Assembly (NCBI RefSeq): GCF_900104655.1
Contig: NZ_FNWD01000002.1
Span: forward strand, 1-64,000
Source: Millionella massiliensis
GTDB lineage: Bacteria; Bacteroidota; Bacteroidia; Bacteroidales; Rikenellaceae
Direction: 5' to 3'
DNA length: 64,000 nucleotides
This document shows, one piece after another, positions 50,868-60,522 of the stretch (its first letter is position 1; each line of letters starts with the position of its first letter). The notes below the pieces were generated by a model that was not told the origin of the DNA, did no database searches, and saw only the letters and a program-made list of their open reading frames with translations. Position numbers and translations under genes: made by a program.

Positions 50868-53021
50868 ATGAAGAAACGATTTTTCCGTATCCCGAATCTC
50901 CGCACGGGGATCTTCCTCGTGGGAGCGGCGCTGCTGGTGACCGCATGCGGCTCCGGCAGGAATTACAAACTCCAGAACCAATTTCCCGAATCGGAGACCA
51001 TCGAGTATGCCCAGACGGAACTGGGCCGGTGGCTCGACTCGCTCCGGCAGATCGGTCCGGCTGCGACCGAAGCCTCGTTCGAGTTCCGTTGCGACCCCTC
51101 CTTCGAAGCGGCCGGCAAGTTTGCCTATGCCTGCGACGAGCAGGGACGGGTCGTCTTCACGGCCAGCGATCCGATCGGCATTCTGCACGCCATTTACACC
51201 TACTTCGAAGACCTCGGCGTGGTGTACGATGTGACCGGTGCGACGCTGCCCCAGTCCGTAGCGTGGGACAAACTCAACGGATCGAGCCGCGAAGTGACGC
51301 CCCACGTGCGTTGGCGTGGTATCCGTCAGCACGTGAACTTCCCGATGGACATCTCCTCCTATCCGATCGATCAGGCCTCCGAGTATCTCCAGAATCTGGT
51401 GCGTCTGCGGTTCAATAAACTCGTCGTACACAGTTATCCCTACCAGTGGTATGAAGACAACGTCTCGACCGATACGACCGGTTGGGCCGGGGAGTTTTTC
51501 TACGGCAACACCCACAACTTCTCGCGTTCGCCGCTGCTGAAGGAGATCGCTACGCTGAACGATTCGATCTTCTGTATCCCGGCCGCCGAACCGGTCTACG
51601 CCGACCGTCCGCAGCGCAGCCGTGCCGCCATCGAGTGGATGGGCCAACTGCTTACCGAGGCCAAACGGCTCGGGCTGAAGGTGCAGTTCTCGTTTGAACC
51701 GCGCCAGTTCACCGTGGATCAGACCGTGCGCATGGCGCATAAGATTGTGGAAACCTACCCGCAGATCGACGAACTGGAGATGATCACCGAAGAGACCGGC
51801 GGATGGGGTGCCGGATGCACCGGCGACCAGGTGCGGCAGACCCTAAGTCAGTGGTTTGCTCCCGAAGTGGCTGCCGACAGTCTGGTCAACAGTTGCATCT
51901 CTGAACAGCAGAGCGACCTGGAGTATCTCTATCGTCAGATCGGTACCATCAGCCAGGCCATTGGTCAACTGGAAAAGGATTCGGCCTTCATGCAGCAGGT
52001 CGATGAACTGAAACTGGGGATCTATTGCAGCGTCGGACGCTTCATGGGGCCGGCCTATCGGTTGGCACGCCTGGCCGTTCCGACCCATCCGATCACCATC
52101 ATGCCGTCGCACGGCAGCAAGGGAACGGCCGATGCCTTCCCGTCGGTGGTTCGCACGGCCGAGGATCTGGACATGACGGAACTCTACTCTTGGATCGAAT
52201 TCGACGGTCTGATGTACCTGCAACAGAACGCCATCGACGGTATCGGTCGGCTGCTCTGCGATATGGATACCCTGGCCGGCTTCGATCAGTTGAACTCGGT
52301 ATGCTTCAACCACTGGCGGACGGCCGAAAACCGGACCACCTTCCGCTATGCTTCGGAGGCTACGCTCGCAGCAGCTCCGCAGCCCGATGCCTTCTATGCC
52401 TCATATGCCACCCGTCTGGGGATTCCCGACAGCGAAGCCTATATCCGTGCGATGCACCTGATCGACGAGGCCGACCGCTATTCGACCGCCAATCTGGGTA
52501 ACATCGGATTCTGCTGGGTAGGTGCCTGGCGCGGTGGCGGCTCTTTCCTCTGGATGGGCCCGCAGCAGATCGACCATGCCGACTCGCTCTACTTGGCTGC
52601 CGGACAGATTGTCGCCTCGCTTTTCGACGGCAGCATCCAGCCCGCCGCCCGGAAGTATCTGGTTCTGCTGGGCAACCGCCTCTCGACCACCGTGCAGTAC
52701 CTCAAGGCGTTCCGCATCGCGACCGAATTGCGGACCATCCAAAAGAATGAGGACGGCAGTGTTTCGCCCGAAGAACAGAAACGTGCCGTCGATATTTGCG
52801 ACCGCGCACTGGCCGGTTTCGAAGGCTATATGACCAGCTACGCCCGTCAGATGCCCGACCGCGGTAGCGAAGGTACGGTGATGAGCGTATGGTTCTCGCC
52901 GATGCAGGGACTGCGGGCACTGCGCAGTTCGCTGGGCGGGGTCGATGCCGACGAACCGCTGCACGGCGACGTGCCGCGCGACGAACCGCCGCTGCCCATA
53001 TTTTATGAAGAGATCAAATAG
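50868..53021 (+). CDS. Unclassified lipoprotein, probable glycosidase
   Basis: 717 residues with a lipoprotein signal (AALLVTACGSGRNY, Cys near residue 27). I do not recognise the family. The N-terminal part (about 35-135) ends SDPIGILHAIYTYFEDLGVV, which resembles the accessory domain before GH20/GH67-type barrels. It is followed by VRWRGIRQHVNFPMDISSY and FNKLVVHSYPYQWYEDN, as at the start of a TIM barrel, then PQIDELEMITEETGGWG and a helical C-terminal half. Acidic pairs in EMITEETGG and LYSWIEFDGL are candidates for catalysis. It lies between the GH120-type and DUF5054 genes (9 nt before the latter), so it is co-expressed with them. Confidence 0.6.
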   Translation: MKKRFFRIPNLRTGIFLVGAALLVTACGSGRNYKLQNQFPESETIEYAQTELGRWLDSLRQIGPAATEASFEFRCDPSFEAAGKFAYACDEQGRVVFTASDPIGILHAIYTYFEDLGVVYDVTGATLPQSVAWDKLNGSSREVTPHVRWRGIRQHVNFPMDISSYPIDQASEYLQNLVRLRFNKLVVHSYPYQWYEDNVSTDTTGWAGEFFYGNTHNFSRSPLLKEIATLNDSIFCIPAAEPVYADRPQRSRAAIEWMGQLLTEAKRLGLKVQFSFEPRQFTVDQTVRMAHKIVETYPQIDELEMITEETGGWGAGCTGDQVRQTLSQWFAPEVAADSLVNSCISEQQSDLEYLYRQIGTISQAIGQLEKDSAFMQQVDELKLGIYCSVGRFMGPAYRLARLAVPTHPITIMPSHGSKGTADAFPSVVRTAEDLDMTELYSWIEFDGLMYLQQNAIDGIGRLLCDMDTLAGFDQLNSVCFNHWRTAENRTTFRYASEATLAAAPQPDAFYASYATRLGIPDSEAYIRAMHLIDEADRYSTANLGNIGFCWVGAWRGGGSFLWMGPQQIDHADSLYLAAGQIVASLFDGSIQPAARKYLVLLGNRLSTTVQYLKAFRIATELRTIQKNEDGSVSPEEQKRAVDICDRALAGFEGYMTSYARQMPDRGSEGTVMSVWFSPMQGLRALRSSLGGVDADEPLHGDVPRDEPPLPIFYEEIK

Positions 53022-53030
53022 TATCTCACG

Positions 53031-55049
53031 ATGAAAAAGTATTGGTTAAGTTTTTTGTCATTGATCGGTCTGTGCTCGCTGTCGGTATCGTCGGCAGTGG
53101 CACAGAACGAACAGATCGAAACGGTATACGTGGTGTTCAAGACACACCTCGATGTCGGTTTTACCGATCTGAGTTCGAAAGTTACCGAACGCTACGTTCG
53201 GGAATTCATCCCGCGGGCCGTTGAACTCTCCGAGCGGCTGGCCAGCGAGCAGGCTCCCGAACGGTATGTCTGGACCACTGGCTCATGGCTCGTGTGGAAG
53301 TATCTGCAAACGGCCTCCGAAGCCGATCGTGAACGACTCGAAGCGGCCATCCGTCGCGGGGATATCGTCTGGAACGGCGTCCCCTATACGGTCGAAACCG
53401 AGAGCATGAACCGCGACCTGCTGGAGACCACGCTGCTCTTGGCTCATCGGCTCGATTCGATGTACGGCAAGCACACCGTGGCCGCCAAGATGACCGATGT
53501 CCCCGGCCATACGCGCGGGGTGGTCGGCCCGCTGGCCGATGCCGGTATCCGGCTGTTGCAGGTGGGGGTCAATCCCGCTTCGCAGATACCAGCCGTACCG
53601 CCCATCTGCCGCTGGCGCGACTCGCAGGGCAAGGAGATCATGCTTATGTACCAGCAGAGCTATGGCAGTGAAGATGTGCTGCCCGACGGTCACACCGTCG
53701 TGTCGGTAAACTTCACGGGCGACAACCACGGTCCCCACTCCTACGAGCATGTCAAGGCGATTTACGACGGTTTGCGGAAACGCTACCCCAAAGCCCGGTT
53801 GGTCCCGGCATCGTTCAACGAGATTGCCGAAAAACTGGAGAGCGTTCGGGAATCGCTGCCGGTGGTGACCTCCGAAATCGGTGATACCTGGATCTACGGC
53901 TACGGCAGCGCACCGATCCGCATGGCCAAGTTCCGTGCGCTGATGCGCCTTTACAGCCGTTGGCTCGCCGAAGGACGAATCGACCGTAACAGCGATGCCG
54001 CGCTGAATTTTGCGGCCGAATTGGGGCTGATTGCCGAACATACGCAGGGGATGGACATCAAAACTCACCTGGCCAACTGGGACAAGTACGATGTGGATAT
54101 TTTCCAGGCGTCGCGTTCGACCGAACCGTTCCAAAAGGTGGAACGTTCGTGGGCCGAAATCGATGCTTACCTCTACGATGCTGTGGATTACCTTCCCGCT
54201 GATTTGCGTGACGAAGCGTTGGAGGCGATGCGCGAGGTGGAACGCCTTACGCTGCCCGAGTTCTCGGCCAAAGCCAAGATAGCCGATCCGTTGCGGGATA
54301 CGGCATCCTTCACCCGTCTGTTGTTCGGAAAGAAAGACGGACTGGCTATTAAAGGTGTCTATTATCGGGCTTATGACCAGGGCGATTACGATCGTTACCT
54401 GAAGAATTACTTGCGTTCGCACGATAGCTGGGCCTACGACGATCTGGGCAAAACGGGATTGAAAGATTCCAAGGCTCAGGCTGCCACGGTTGCTGCCCGG
54501 GTGGTACGTTCCCAAAGCGGAAAACAGGATGGGATGCGTGTGTCGAGTTACGAGCTGGCCTTCCCCGAAGTCCCCGAAATCGACCGTCGGGTCTATCCCC
54601 GGCGCCTCTGTCTGGTGTGCCGCGAGGCTGCAAACGGCCGTGAGGCTGAGCTGGAACTGACCGTACAGGGCAAACCCGCCGTGCGTCTGCCCGAATCCTA
54701 CTGGATCGGTTTCTCGGCGGCCGACGTGGTCGATTACGTGGCCGAAAAGACCGGCGAACGGGTCGATCTGCTGGATGTCGTGGAGCGCGGGAACCGCCGG
54801 ATGCACGGTATCGACCGCTATGTCGATGTGGTGACTTCGCGGGGAACGCTGCGCATCTGGAGCGATACGGCGCCGCTGGTCGAAGTGGGCGAACCGTGCG
54901 GCATCGGTTACGCTGAGTCCTATCCCGACCCGCAGGGCGGTCTCTATTTCAATCTCTGCAACAACCTGTGGGGAACCAACTTTACGATGTGGAACGAAGG
55001 CTCACTGACCTATCGCTTCCGGTTGGAGTGGATCCCCGCGGATAAATAA
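53031..55049 (+). CDS. DUF5054/GH38-like secreted protein
   Basis: 672 residues, signal peptide about 1-25 (VSSAVAQ). The N-terminal region has a GH38-like metal motif: VYVVFKTHLDVGFTDLSSKV (His-x-Asp), then RYVWTTGSWLVWKYL, IVWNGVPYTVETESMNRDLL and MTDVPGHTRGVVGPLADAG, with FTGDNHGPHSYEHV. This is the DUF5054 pattern, whose activity I do not know; GH38 relatives are Zn-dependent alpha-mannosidases. The C-terminal ~250 residues look like beta domains. It is last of the plus-strand run and followed by a terminator. Confidence 0.78.
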   Translation: MKKYWLSFLSLIGLCSLSVSSAVAQNEQIETVYVVFKTHLDVGFTDLSSKVTERYVREFIPRAVELSERLASEQAPERYVWTTGSWLVWKYLQTASEADRERLEAAIRRGDIVWNGVPYTVETESMNRDLLETTLLLAHRLDSMYGKHTVAAKMTDVPGHTRGVVGPLADAGIRLLQVGVNPASQIPAVPPICRWRDSQGKEIMLMYQQSYGSEDVLPDGHTVVSVNFTGDNHGPHSYEHVKAIYDGLRKRYPKARLVPASFNEIAEKLESVRESLPVVTSEIGDTWIYGYGSAPIRMAKFRALMRLYSRWLAEGRIDRNSDAALNFAAELGLIAEHTQGMDIKTHLANWDKYDVDIFQASRSTEPFQKVERSWAEIDAYLYDAVDYLPADLRDEALEAMREVERLTLPEFSAKAKIADPLRDTASFTRLLFGKKDGLAIKGVYYRAYDQGDYDRYLKNYLRSHDSWAYDDLGKTGLKDSKAQAATVAARVVRSQSGKQDGMRVSSYELAFPEVPEIDRRVYPRRLCLVCREAANGREAELELTVQGKPAVRLPESYWIGFSAADVVDYVAEKTGERVDLLDVVERGNRRMHGIDRYVDVVTSRGTLRIWSDTAPLVEVGEPCGIGYAESYPDPQGGLYFNLCNNLWGTNFTMWNEGSLTYRFRLEWIPADK

Positions 55050-55366
55050 TAAGGAGCCCGCGCCCGGTATCGTTGTTGCGATGCCCCGTGGGGCGTGGGA
55101 TGGATTGTAAAACAAAGAGTCAGGAATCCAATGTTGGATCCTGACTCTTTGTTGTTCCTGTCGGATCGCCAGCGGCAGAATGCGGCGTCCGTCAACCACC
55201 GTACGGGCCGGCTGGGCGGCGGTGCGACAGGAGTGGGGGCGGGAGAGGCGAGTGGGGGTGAGCAGTGGTTGCGCCGAGGGGCAACCGGGACGTTTTCATG
55301 CCTTTCTACGTTAATAATTTGTCATCCTTGTTCAGTCCCCCTCACGCTCTTCCGGTAGTGTGTGGG
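55050..55366. other. Convergent spacer
   Basis: Holds the terminator at 55111-55153; the remaining ~210 bp show no gene or repeat. Confidence 0.4.
55111..55153 (+). terminator. Bidirectional intrinsic terminator
   Basis: A 20-bp stem with one bulged A (arm AACAAAGAGTCAGGA..TCCAA) and loop TG ends in TTTGTTGTT. On the minus strand it ends GTTTTACA. Confidence 0.8.
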
Positions 55367-57487
55367 CTATTCGTAGCGGGCGGCGTGTGTCGCACGGGCA
55401 GTCTGAGCTGCACGGGGCGCACGGTGCGGTCGCCCGGTTCGTACGGCCTCTTTGCCCGGATGGGGCTGGGCCGGGTAGCCCATCAGTTCGAATTTGGCGG
55501 CTGCGTTCAGGAAGTGGGCCGTGATCCAGAATACGGTCCAGCTCTCGGAGTAGCCGCCGCGCAGTTTATGGACGTTCGACATGTCGCCGTGCTGGGCGAA
55601 GTTGGTCTGCTGGAGCTGCTCTCCCTGTGAACCGAACGGGTCGGTCAGTTGGATGCAGCTGCGGAACATCACTTCGGCCAGCCGTTGCAGGCTGCGGTTT
55701 TTCAGAATCTGTCCCATGCGGTAGACCTCCGGCGCGAACAGCACGCCGTAGATGTCGATGTGCTGGTTCTGGGGCGAGACGACCGTCCAGCCGGTGGTCT
55801 TGAAGTGGTGGTCGGCCATGCGTCCGGCCGGCAGCGGGATGTCCCAAACCACCACGTAGCTCAGGCAGACGTCCATGGCATGTTTGGCCCACTCCAGGTA
55901 ACGCGCCTCACCGAAACGCTCATAGAGTTCCAAAAAGGCCTGGAAAGCGGCCCATGCACCCTCTTTGTCTTCGCATGTGGCGTCGAGGGTGCCGCCCCAG
56001 TACGAGGCGTTCGCAAGGTGGCGCGAGGCGAAGAGCTCGCCCGCGCGGATGGCTGCCTTTTCGTAGGTGGTGTTGCGGAACAGCTCGGAGGCGATGGCCA
56101 GCGGTGCGATGAAGAAGGCTTCGGCCGTCGAACGCGGATTCCAGTCAGCGGCCAGAATGCGGGCCGAGACGCTGTCGCACACTTTCTGCAGGAACGTTTC
56201 CCACTTGCGGGTGTCGTACCGTTTGTCGCCGCGGGCCTGTTCGATGGCCCGTGCGAAGTTGTACATGGCCTGGCCGCACGACACCGGGTCGCCGCCGTAC
56301 CAGCGTTGTTCGGCAGTCTGGTAGCCGACGGCGAAGAGGCCGCCGCCGATCATCGGCGACTGGGTGAGGAAGTCGAGCGAACGTTGCACCTGATCGACGA
56401 TCCGGGGATCGTTGCCGAGTCGTCCTTCGAGCACCTGGAGCGCAAAGCCAGGTGAATCGGCCTGACCGCACCACCCCATGACAATGTCACGGCGCATCGA
56501 CGAGTCGTACATGTTATAGCCCGGAGCCGCGCCTTCCATCCAGCGCGACTGGGCGAATTTGTATTTGGTCCGGAGGATTTCGTCGAACGAGGGGAAGCGG
56601 TCGGCATCGAACGGCTTGTGGAGGTCGATCGAGTGGTAGAGCGGGCGTTGGAAACCGGTGCCGGGGCGGTCGATCGGGTAGAGTTCGACGAAAAACTCTT
56701 TTTCGATCACGCGGCCCGGTTCGAGGTTCAGATAGGTGTCGGTGTAGGTCATCGGCGAGAACTGGAGGGCCTTGGCCACCGAGTGGCGACCGTTATAGCC
56801 GATGGGGCCGGAGAGCAGTACGAATTCCGATTGTGAACCGCGGTTTTCGACCCCCATCGACCACCACTGGTCGTTGAGCACGGCGCCGCGCACGGGCGAA
56901 GGGGTGGTGTGAACCGCTGCGGCATAGTGTCCCGAGGCTGATTCCAGCATGGCGAAGGGTTGCGGGTAGCGATGGTCTTCGAAGATGGCGAAATCGCCTT
57001 CATTCCCCCCGTAAACGGGGATAATGTTCGGATTGACCTGCGCTCCGTTCGGGTTGCCGTAGTAGAGTATGCCGGGCAGCAGTGGCATCAGGTGTTCGCC
57101 CTCCATGGCCAGGCGCACCGAGAGGGTGGCGCGGCGAAGGGTGTCGGGACCGTTCCACTGGTAGCGGCGGATGCACTGGGTCAGGCCGTTGGGCAGCTCG
57201 CGGTAGGCGTCGCGCAGGAACATCTCGCCGTTGTGGATGCGCACCGTGGCGGTGAGGATGGTCCACTCGCCGGACTGGGTGCGGCTCGTCGGGGTGGCGT
57301 GGACCCACTGGGCCGGCCAGTCGTTTTCCCAGGCCGTGGCGATCGACCACAACCCTTCGGCCGGGGCCGAGAGCAGCGTACGGCCGTCTAATTTCCATGC
57401 GGGGCCTCCCGCTTCGATGGTGAACTGCGTCTGGGCGCGGAGGGTGCCGCCCAACAGGCACAGCAGCGCTATAATCAGGTGTCTCAT
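55367..57487 (-). CDS. Secreted (alpha/alpha)6-type glycan-active protein, unclassified
   Basis: 706 residues, signal peptide about 1-18 (LLGGTLRAQ). The N-terminal half is beta-rich; the C-terminal half has paired helices resembling an (alpha/alpha)6 barrel (MGWCGQADSPGFALQVLE, GDPVSCGQAMYNFARAI, GTLDATCEDKEGAWAAFQAF, GRMADHHFKTTGWTVVSP, then HKLRGGYSESWTVFW). No catalytic family was recognised; relation to GH127/GH146-type or GH88/105-type barrels is possible. The C-terminal 24 residues are unusually basic and Ala-rich (RTGRPHRAPRAAQTARATHA) and may be read-through-like. It is last gene of a three-gene operon with the propeller and GH172. Confidence 0.6.
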   Translation of the reverse strand: MRHLIIALLCLLGGTLRAQTQFTIEAGGPAWKLDGRTLLSAPAEGLWSIATAWENDWPAQWVHATPTSRTQSGEWTILTATVRIHNGEMFLRDAYRELPNGLTQCIRRYQWNGPDTLRRATLSVRLAMEGEHLMPLLPGILYYGNPNGAQVNPNIIPVYGGNEGDFAIFEDHRYPQPFAMLESASGHYAAAVHTTPSPVRGAVLNDQWWSMGVENRGSQSEFVLLSGPIGYNGRHSVAKALQFSPMTYTDTYLNLEPGRVIEKEFFVELYPIDRPGTGFQRPLYHSIDLHKPFDADRFPSFDEILRTKYKFAQSRWMEGAAPGYNMYDSSMRRDIVMGWCGQADSPGFALQVLEGRLGNDPRIVDQVQRSLDFLTQSPMIGGGLFAVGYQTAEQRWYGGDPVSCGQAMYNFARAIEQARGDKRYDTRKWETFLQKVCDSVSARILAADWNPRSTAEAFFIAPLAIASELFRNTTYEKAAIRAGELFASRHLANASYWGGTLDATCEDKEGAWAAFQAFLELYERFGEARYLEWAKHAMDVCLSYVVVWDIPLPAGRMADHHFKTTGWTVVSPQNQHIDIYGVLFAPEVYRMGQILKNRSLQRLAEVMFRSCIQLTDPFGSQGEQLQQTNFAQHGDMSNVHKLRGGYSESWTVFWITAHFLNAAAKFELMGYPAQPHPGKEAVRTGRPHRAPRAAQTARATHAARYE

Positions 57488-57492
57488 GGGGT

Positions 57493-58515
57493 TTAGTTCT
57501 TGGGTTCGGACAGGTAGAATTCAAAATCGGCATTGCGGTCGCAACGAAGCGTGTCGTCGATGACCTGCAGCTCGGCTACCTGGATCGAGCTGCGGCGTTC
57601 GCTGAAGGGGAGGATGCGGGTCACGGGGTCGGGATGCTCCTCGGTGTGAGCCGTGCGCCCGGGGTGGGTGAAGTAGATGACGTAGGCCCGGTCGCCGCTG
57701 ACGACCACATCGCCGTGGGCTCCCTGCGGGGTGTCGTCGCGACGGGTGCCGGGCGTGTCGAGGATCAGTCCCTGCGGCGCCCAATGCTCCAGGTCGTCGG
57801 AGCAGTAGACCTGCATCCCGCGCCACTGGTCGGTCAGCATCCAGTACCGCTCTTTCCACCGGAAGGCTTTGGCTCCTTCGTGGCCGCGGCCGCCGATGGC
57901 CGGTTCGTCGTTGTACTCCCAGCGGTAGAGGTCGCGGCTCGTGGCCTTCATGGTCACGGCTCCGCGATCTTCATCCTTGTACCACATGCACCAGGTGCCG
58001 TCCGGAGTTTTGAGCAGCGTGGGGTCGATCACGCGTTCCGAAGAGAGCTGCGGTGCCCCTTCGTAGGTCCAGTTCCAGAGGTCTTCGCTCGTGAAGTGGA
58101 CGATCCGCGCATGACCGCCCCAGTTGGTGCGCACGCCGCGGATATAGGCGACGAAGAGGTGGTATTTACCGTTCTCCCACACGATGTCGGGGGCCCAGAA
58201 GGTGTTGTGGCCGGGGTCGATCTGCAGGTCGAGCGTCCCGCGGTAGACCCACGTCTGGCCGTTGTCGTCGGATGAGGCGATGCCGATGGCCGTGCCGTAG
58301 CAGTAGGCCACGTTCTCGGCCTCGGTGTTGGCGCGACGCTGGGTGTAGAGCATCCACCAGCACTTTTCGGCACGGTTCCAAACCAGCGCCGGGTCGGCCG
58401 CACCGTCCGTAACGGGGTCGCGGTACATGGGCGCGGGGGCTTTCTGCGCGGACGACAAGGGGAGGCTGCCCGTCAGCAGGAACAGGCCGACGGACAGGTA
58501 TTGAATGAGTTTCAT
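57493..58515 (-). CDS. GH43/GH117-like five-bladed propeller enzyme
   Basis: 340 residues, signal peptide about 1-23 (LPLSSAQ). The propeller pattern has repeated blade edges: DGAADPALVWNRAEKCWWML, NTFWAPDIVWENGKYHLFVA, VIDPTLLKTPDGTWCMWYKD, HEGAKAFRWKERYWMLTD and QGAHGDVVVSGDRAYVIYF. Asp residues at the starts of blades 1 and 3 and Glu in GHEGAK are candidates for the catalytic set of clan GH-F. The substrate could be arabinan, xylan or galactan side chains. It lies 5 nt before the (alpha/alpha)6 gene and 12 nt after GH172. Confidence 0.75.
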   Translation of the reverse strand: MKLIQYLSVGLFLLTGSLPLSSAQKAPAPMYRDPVTDGAADPALVWNRAEKCWWMLYTQRRANTEAENVAYCYGTAIGIASSDDNGQTWVYRGTLDLQIDPGHNTFWAPDIVWENGKYHLFVAYIRGVRTNWGGHARIVHFTSEDLWNWTYEGAPQLSSERVIDPTLLKTPDGTWCMWYKDEDRGAVTMKATSRDLYRWEYNDEPAIGGRGHEGAKAFRWKERYWMLTDQWRGMQVYCSDDLEHWAPQGLILDTPGTRRDDTPQGAHGDVVVSGDRAYVIYFTHPGRTAHTEEHPDPVTRILPFSERRSSIQVAELQVIDDTLRCDRNADFEFYLSEPKN

Positions 58516-58527
58516 GTTACGGATGTG

Positions 58528-60522
58528 CTATTTGGTCAGGAAGTAGTCCAGCCCCAGTTGTGTGTTCCGGAGGGCGGTGAAGCGGATCTCTAGGGCGTTC
58601 TCCTTCGGTTCGAAGCTGCCCAGGTCGATGACCGGCATGGCGGCATGTTCGGAGTTGAGGTTGAGCGTACGGACGAGTTCGCCGTTGACGCGGATCTCGA
58701 CTTCGGAACTCGAGGAGTTCGTTACGACGCACATCTTCAGCGGTGTTTCGGCGAAAAGCTCGGTCAGACGGACGGTCACCGAACCGCCGGCCGGCAAATT
58801 GAATCCCTTGAGGCGTCCGCCGCTACGGTCGCCCCATACGTCGATCGCGTCGGTTTCAACGGCTCCGTCAGCGAGGGTGTAGGTGGAGAGGTTTTCGGCC
58901 TCGATGGCTCCGTCCACCGAATAGCCCTGCTCCTTGGCGGCGGCGTTGAGCTGTTCCAGCGCGCTGAGGGTCATGGGCGGTTGCGAGGCGTACTGGCGCA
59001 GCTCTTCGGCATTGTCGGTGGCATCACCGTCGGCATACCAGAAGGCGTTCACGGCGTAGAGCATGTGGAACCAGTTGTAGCGCATCGAACCGGACGATTC
59101 GATGTCGAAACGCAGATGTTCGGCGAACGGGATGGCGTCGAGCGAACGGGTCCGGGTGCAGGTGTTGTAGCCCTTGGAGTTGGGGTCTGCCACGCGGACG
59201 TTGGCCAGGAAGGGAACCGAGAACTGGTCGGCCGAGGTGGGAACCACGCCACCGGCCCAGCCGTAGTAGTCTTCGGTGCCGGTGCCGAAGAGCGAGGGGA
59301 AACTTTCGTTATCGACCCAAACCTTTTCATCCCCTTCGCCCCACCATCCTTCGGCGGGGTTCAGGACGGTGAACTGGTCGCCCACATAGACGCCGCGGCC
59401 CTGTACCTCGACCATGTTGTAGTCGAAGAGCGGGAAACCGGGGGTCGGGTCGCCGCTCTTCCAACGGCTGTGGAAGTACATCGACTCCGAAGTCCATTCA
59501 TACGGGACGGTTTTGTAGGCAAATTCGATCTGTACGGTGGTGTCGGAGAGGTTTTCGAACGTAGCCGAGGCGCTCTCGCGGTAGGGCATCATCCAGCGGC
59601 AGCGCAGGGTGCCGTCTTCCGCAGCGGAACGCTCCCAGGTGGAGTAGGGGCGAATACCCACTCCGACGCTGAAGAAGTCGCCGATGGGCGACCAGACGGT
59701 CTGGCGGCCGTCGAAGGTCAGCGAGAGGATGGTCTGCCGCAACTGATTGCCGTCGCCGACGTTGAAGGTCATGTCGCTCAGGGCACGGGTGCCTTTCGGC
59801 AGGCGAACGGTGCTCTTTTCTCCCGGTGCGAGGGTCAGACGGGTCGATTTCTCCTTGCCGGCCGACGGGGTGTCGATGCCTTGTGCCAGTACGCGGTTTA
59901 CGCTGTCAACCAGTGGTTTGTTCTGCTCGACGGCGGCCATGCTGAAGCTCTCGACGGGCGTACCGGCGGGGTAGCGGCGGTAGCTGATGATGTTGTAGAA
60001 TACCTTTTTGTTCATCGTCACCTTACAACTCTTGGCGTAGGGGATGGGCAGGTAGAGGTTCCCGGCGCGGCGGGTCTCGGCGGCCAGCGGGGGAGCCACA
60101 AAACTCTGCCCTTTGACCAGTGCGAAGAAGTTTTCGTCGATCACAGGGGTCGTCGAACCGTCGATGTAGATCCGGACGTTGGCTCCGGTGGTGTCGGCCA
60201 GGCCGTAGTAGAAGCAGACGGCCCAAATTTTGGTGATGGCGCCGGGGCCGTTGTCTTCCATCAGCACCCATTCGGTTTCGCCCTGGGCGTTGGTCTCTTC
60301 GCGGATGCACCATACGCCGTCCGAGTCGGCAAACCAGCCGGGGGCGTCGGGCGATACGGAGGTACGGTTATAGCTGCTCGCCTGGTGGGCCCGGTAGTCG
60401 GGAAAGCGGGTCACGGCCTGGCGGTCGACCATCTCGCGGAGCAGAGACGAGAGGGTAACGCTTTGGCTGAATGCCTGAAAACTCAGGGTGAGGGCGGTGA
60501 GGGTCAGTAGTAGGCGTCGCAT
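58528..60522 (-). CDS. GH172 (DUF2961) glycoside hydrolase
   Basis: 664 residues, signal peptide about 1-19 (LSFQAFSQ). DUF2961 signature: GVWCIREETNAQGETEWVLM, later EGWWGEGDEKVWVDNESFPS and GTGTEDYYGWAGG. E396 and E417 are 21 apart, the spacing I recall for the catalytic pair of the characterised alpha-fructofuranosidase of this family. The family includes alpha-D-fructo- and alpha-D-arabinofuranosidases. The last ~120 residues form an extra beta domain (DAIDVWGDRSGGRLKGFNLP). First gene of a minus-strand operon with the propeller and (alpha/alpha)6 genes. Confidence 0.9.
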   Translation of the reverse strand: MRRLLLTLTALTLSFQAFSQSVTLSSLLREMVDRQAVTRFPDYRAHQASSYNRTSVSPDAPGWFADSDGVWCIREETNAQGETEWVLMEDNGPGAITKIWAVCFYYGLADTTGANVRIYIDGSTTPVIDENFFALVKGQSFVAPPLAAETRRAGNLYLPIPYAKSCKVTMNKKVFYNIISYRRYPAGTPVESFSMAAVEQNKPLVDSVNRVLAQGIDTPSAGKEKSTRLTLAPGEKSTVRLPKGTRALSDMTFNVGDGNQLRQTILSLTFDGRQTVWSPIGDFFSVGVGIRPYSTWERSAAEDGTLRCRWMMPYRESASATFENLSDTTVQIEFAYKTVPYEWTSESMYFHSRWKSGDPTPGFPLFDYNMVEVQGRGVYVGDQFTVLNPAEGWWGEGDEKVWVDNESFPSLFGTGTEDYYGWAGGVVPTSADQFSVPFLANVRVADPNSKGYNTCTRTRSLDAIPFAEHLRFDIESSGSMRYNWFHMLYAVNAFWYADGDATDNAEELRQYASQPPMTLSALEQLNAAAKEQGYSVDGAIEAENLSTYTLADGAVETDAIDVWGDRSGGRLKGFNLPAGGSVTVRLTELFAETPLKMCVVTNSSSSEVEIRVNGELVRTLNLNSEHAAMPVIDLGSFEPKENALEIRFTALRNTQLGLDYFLTK

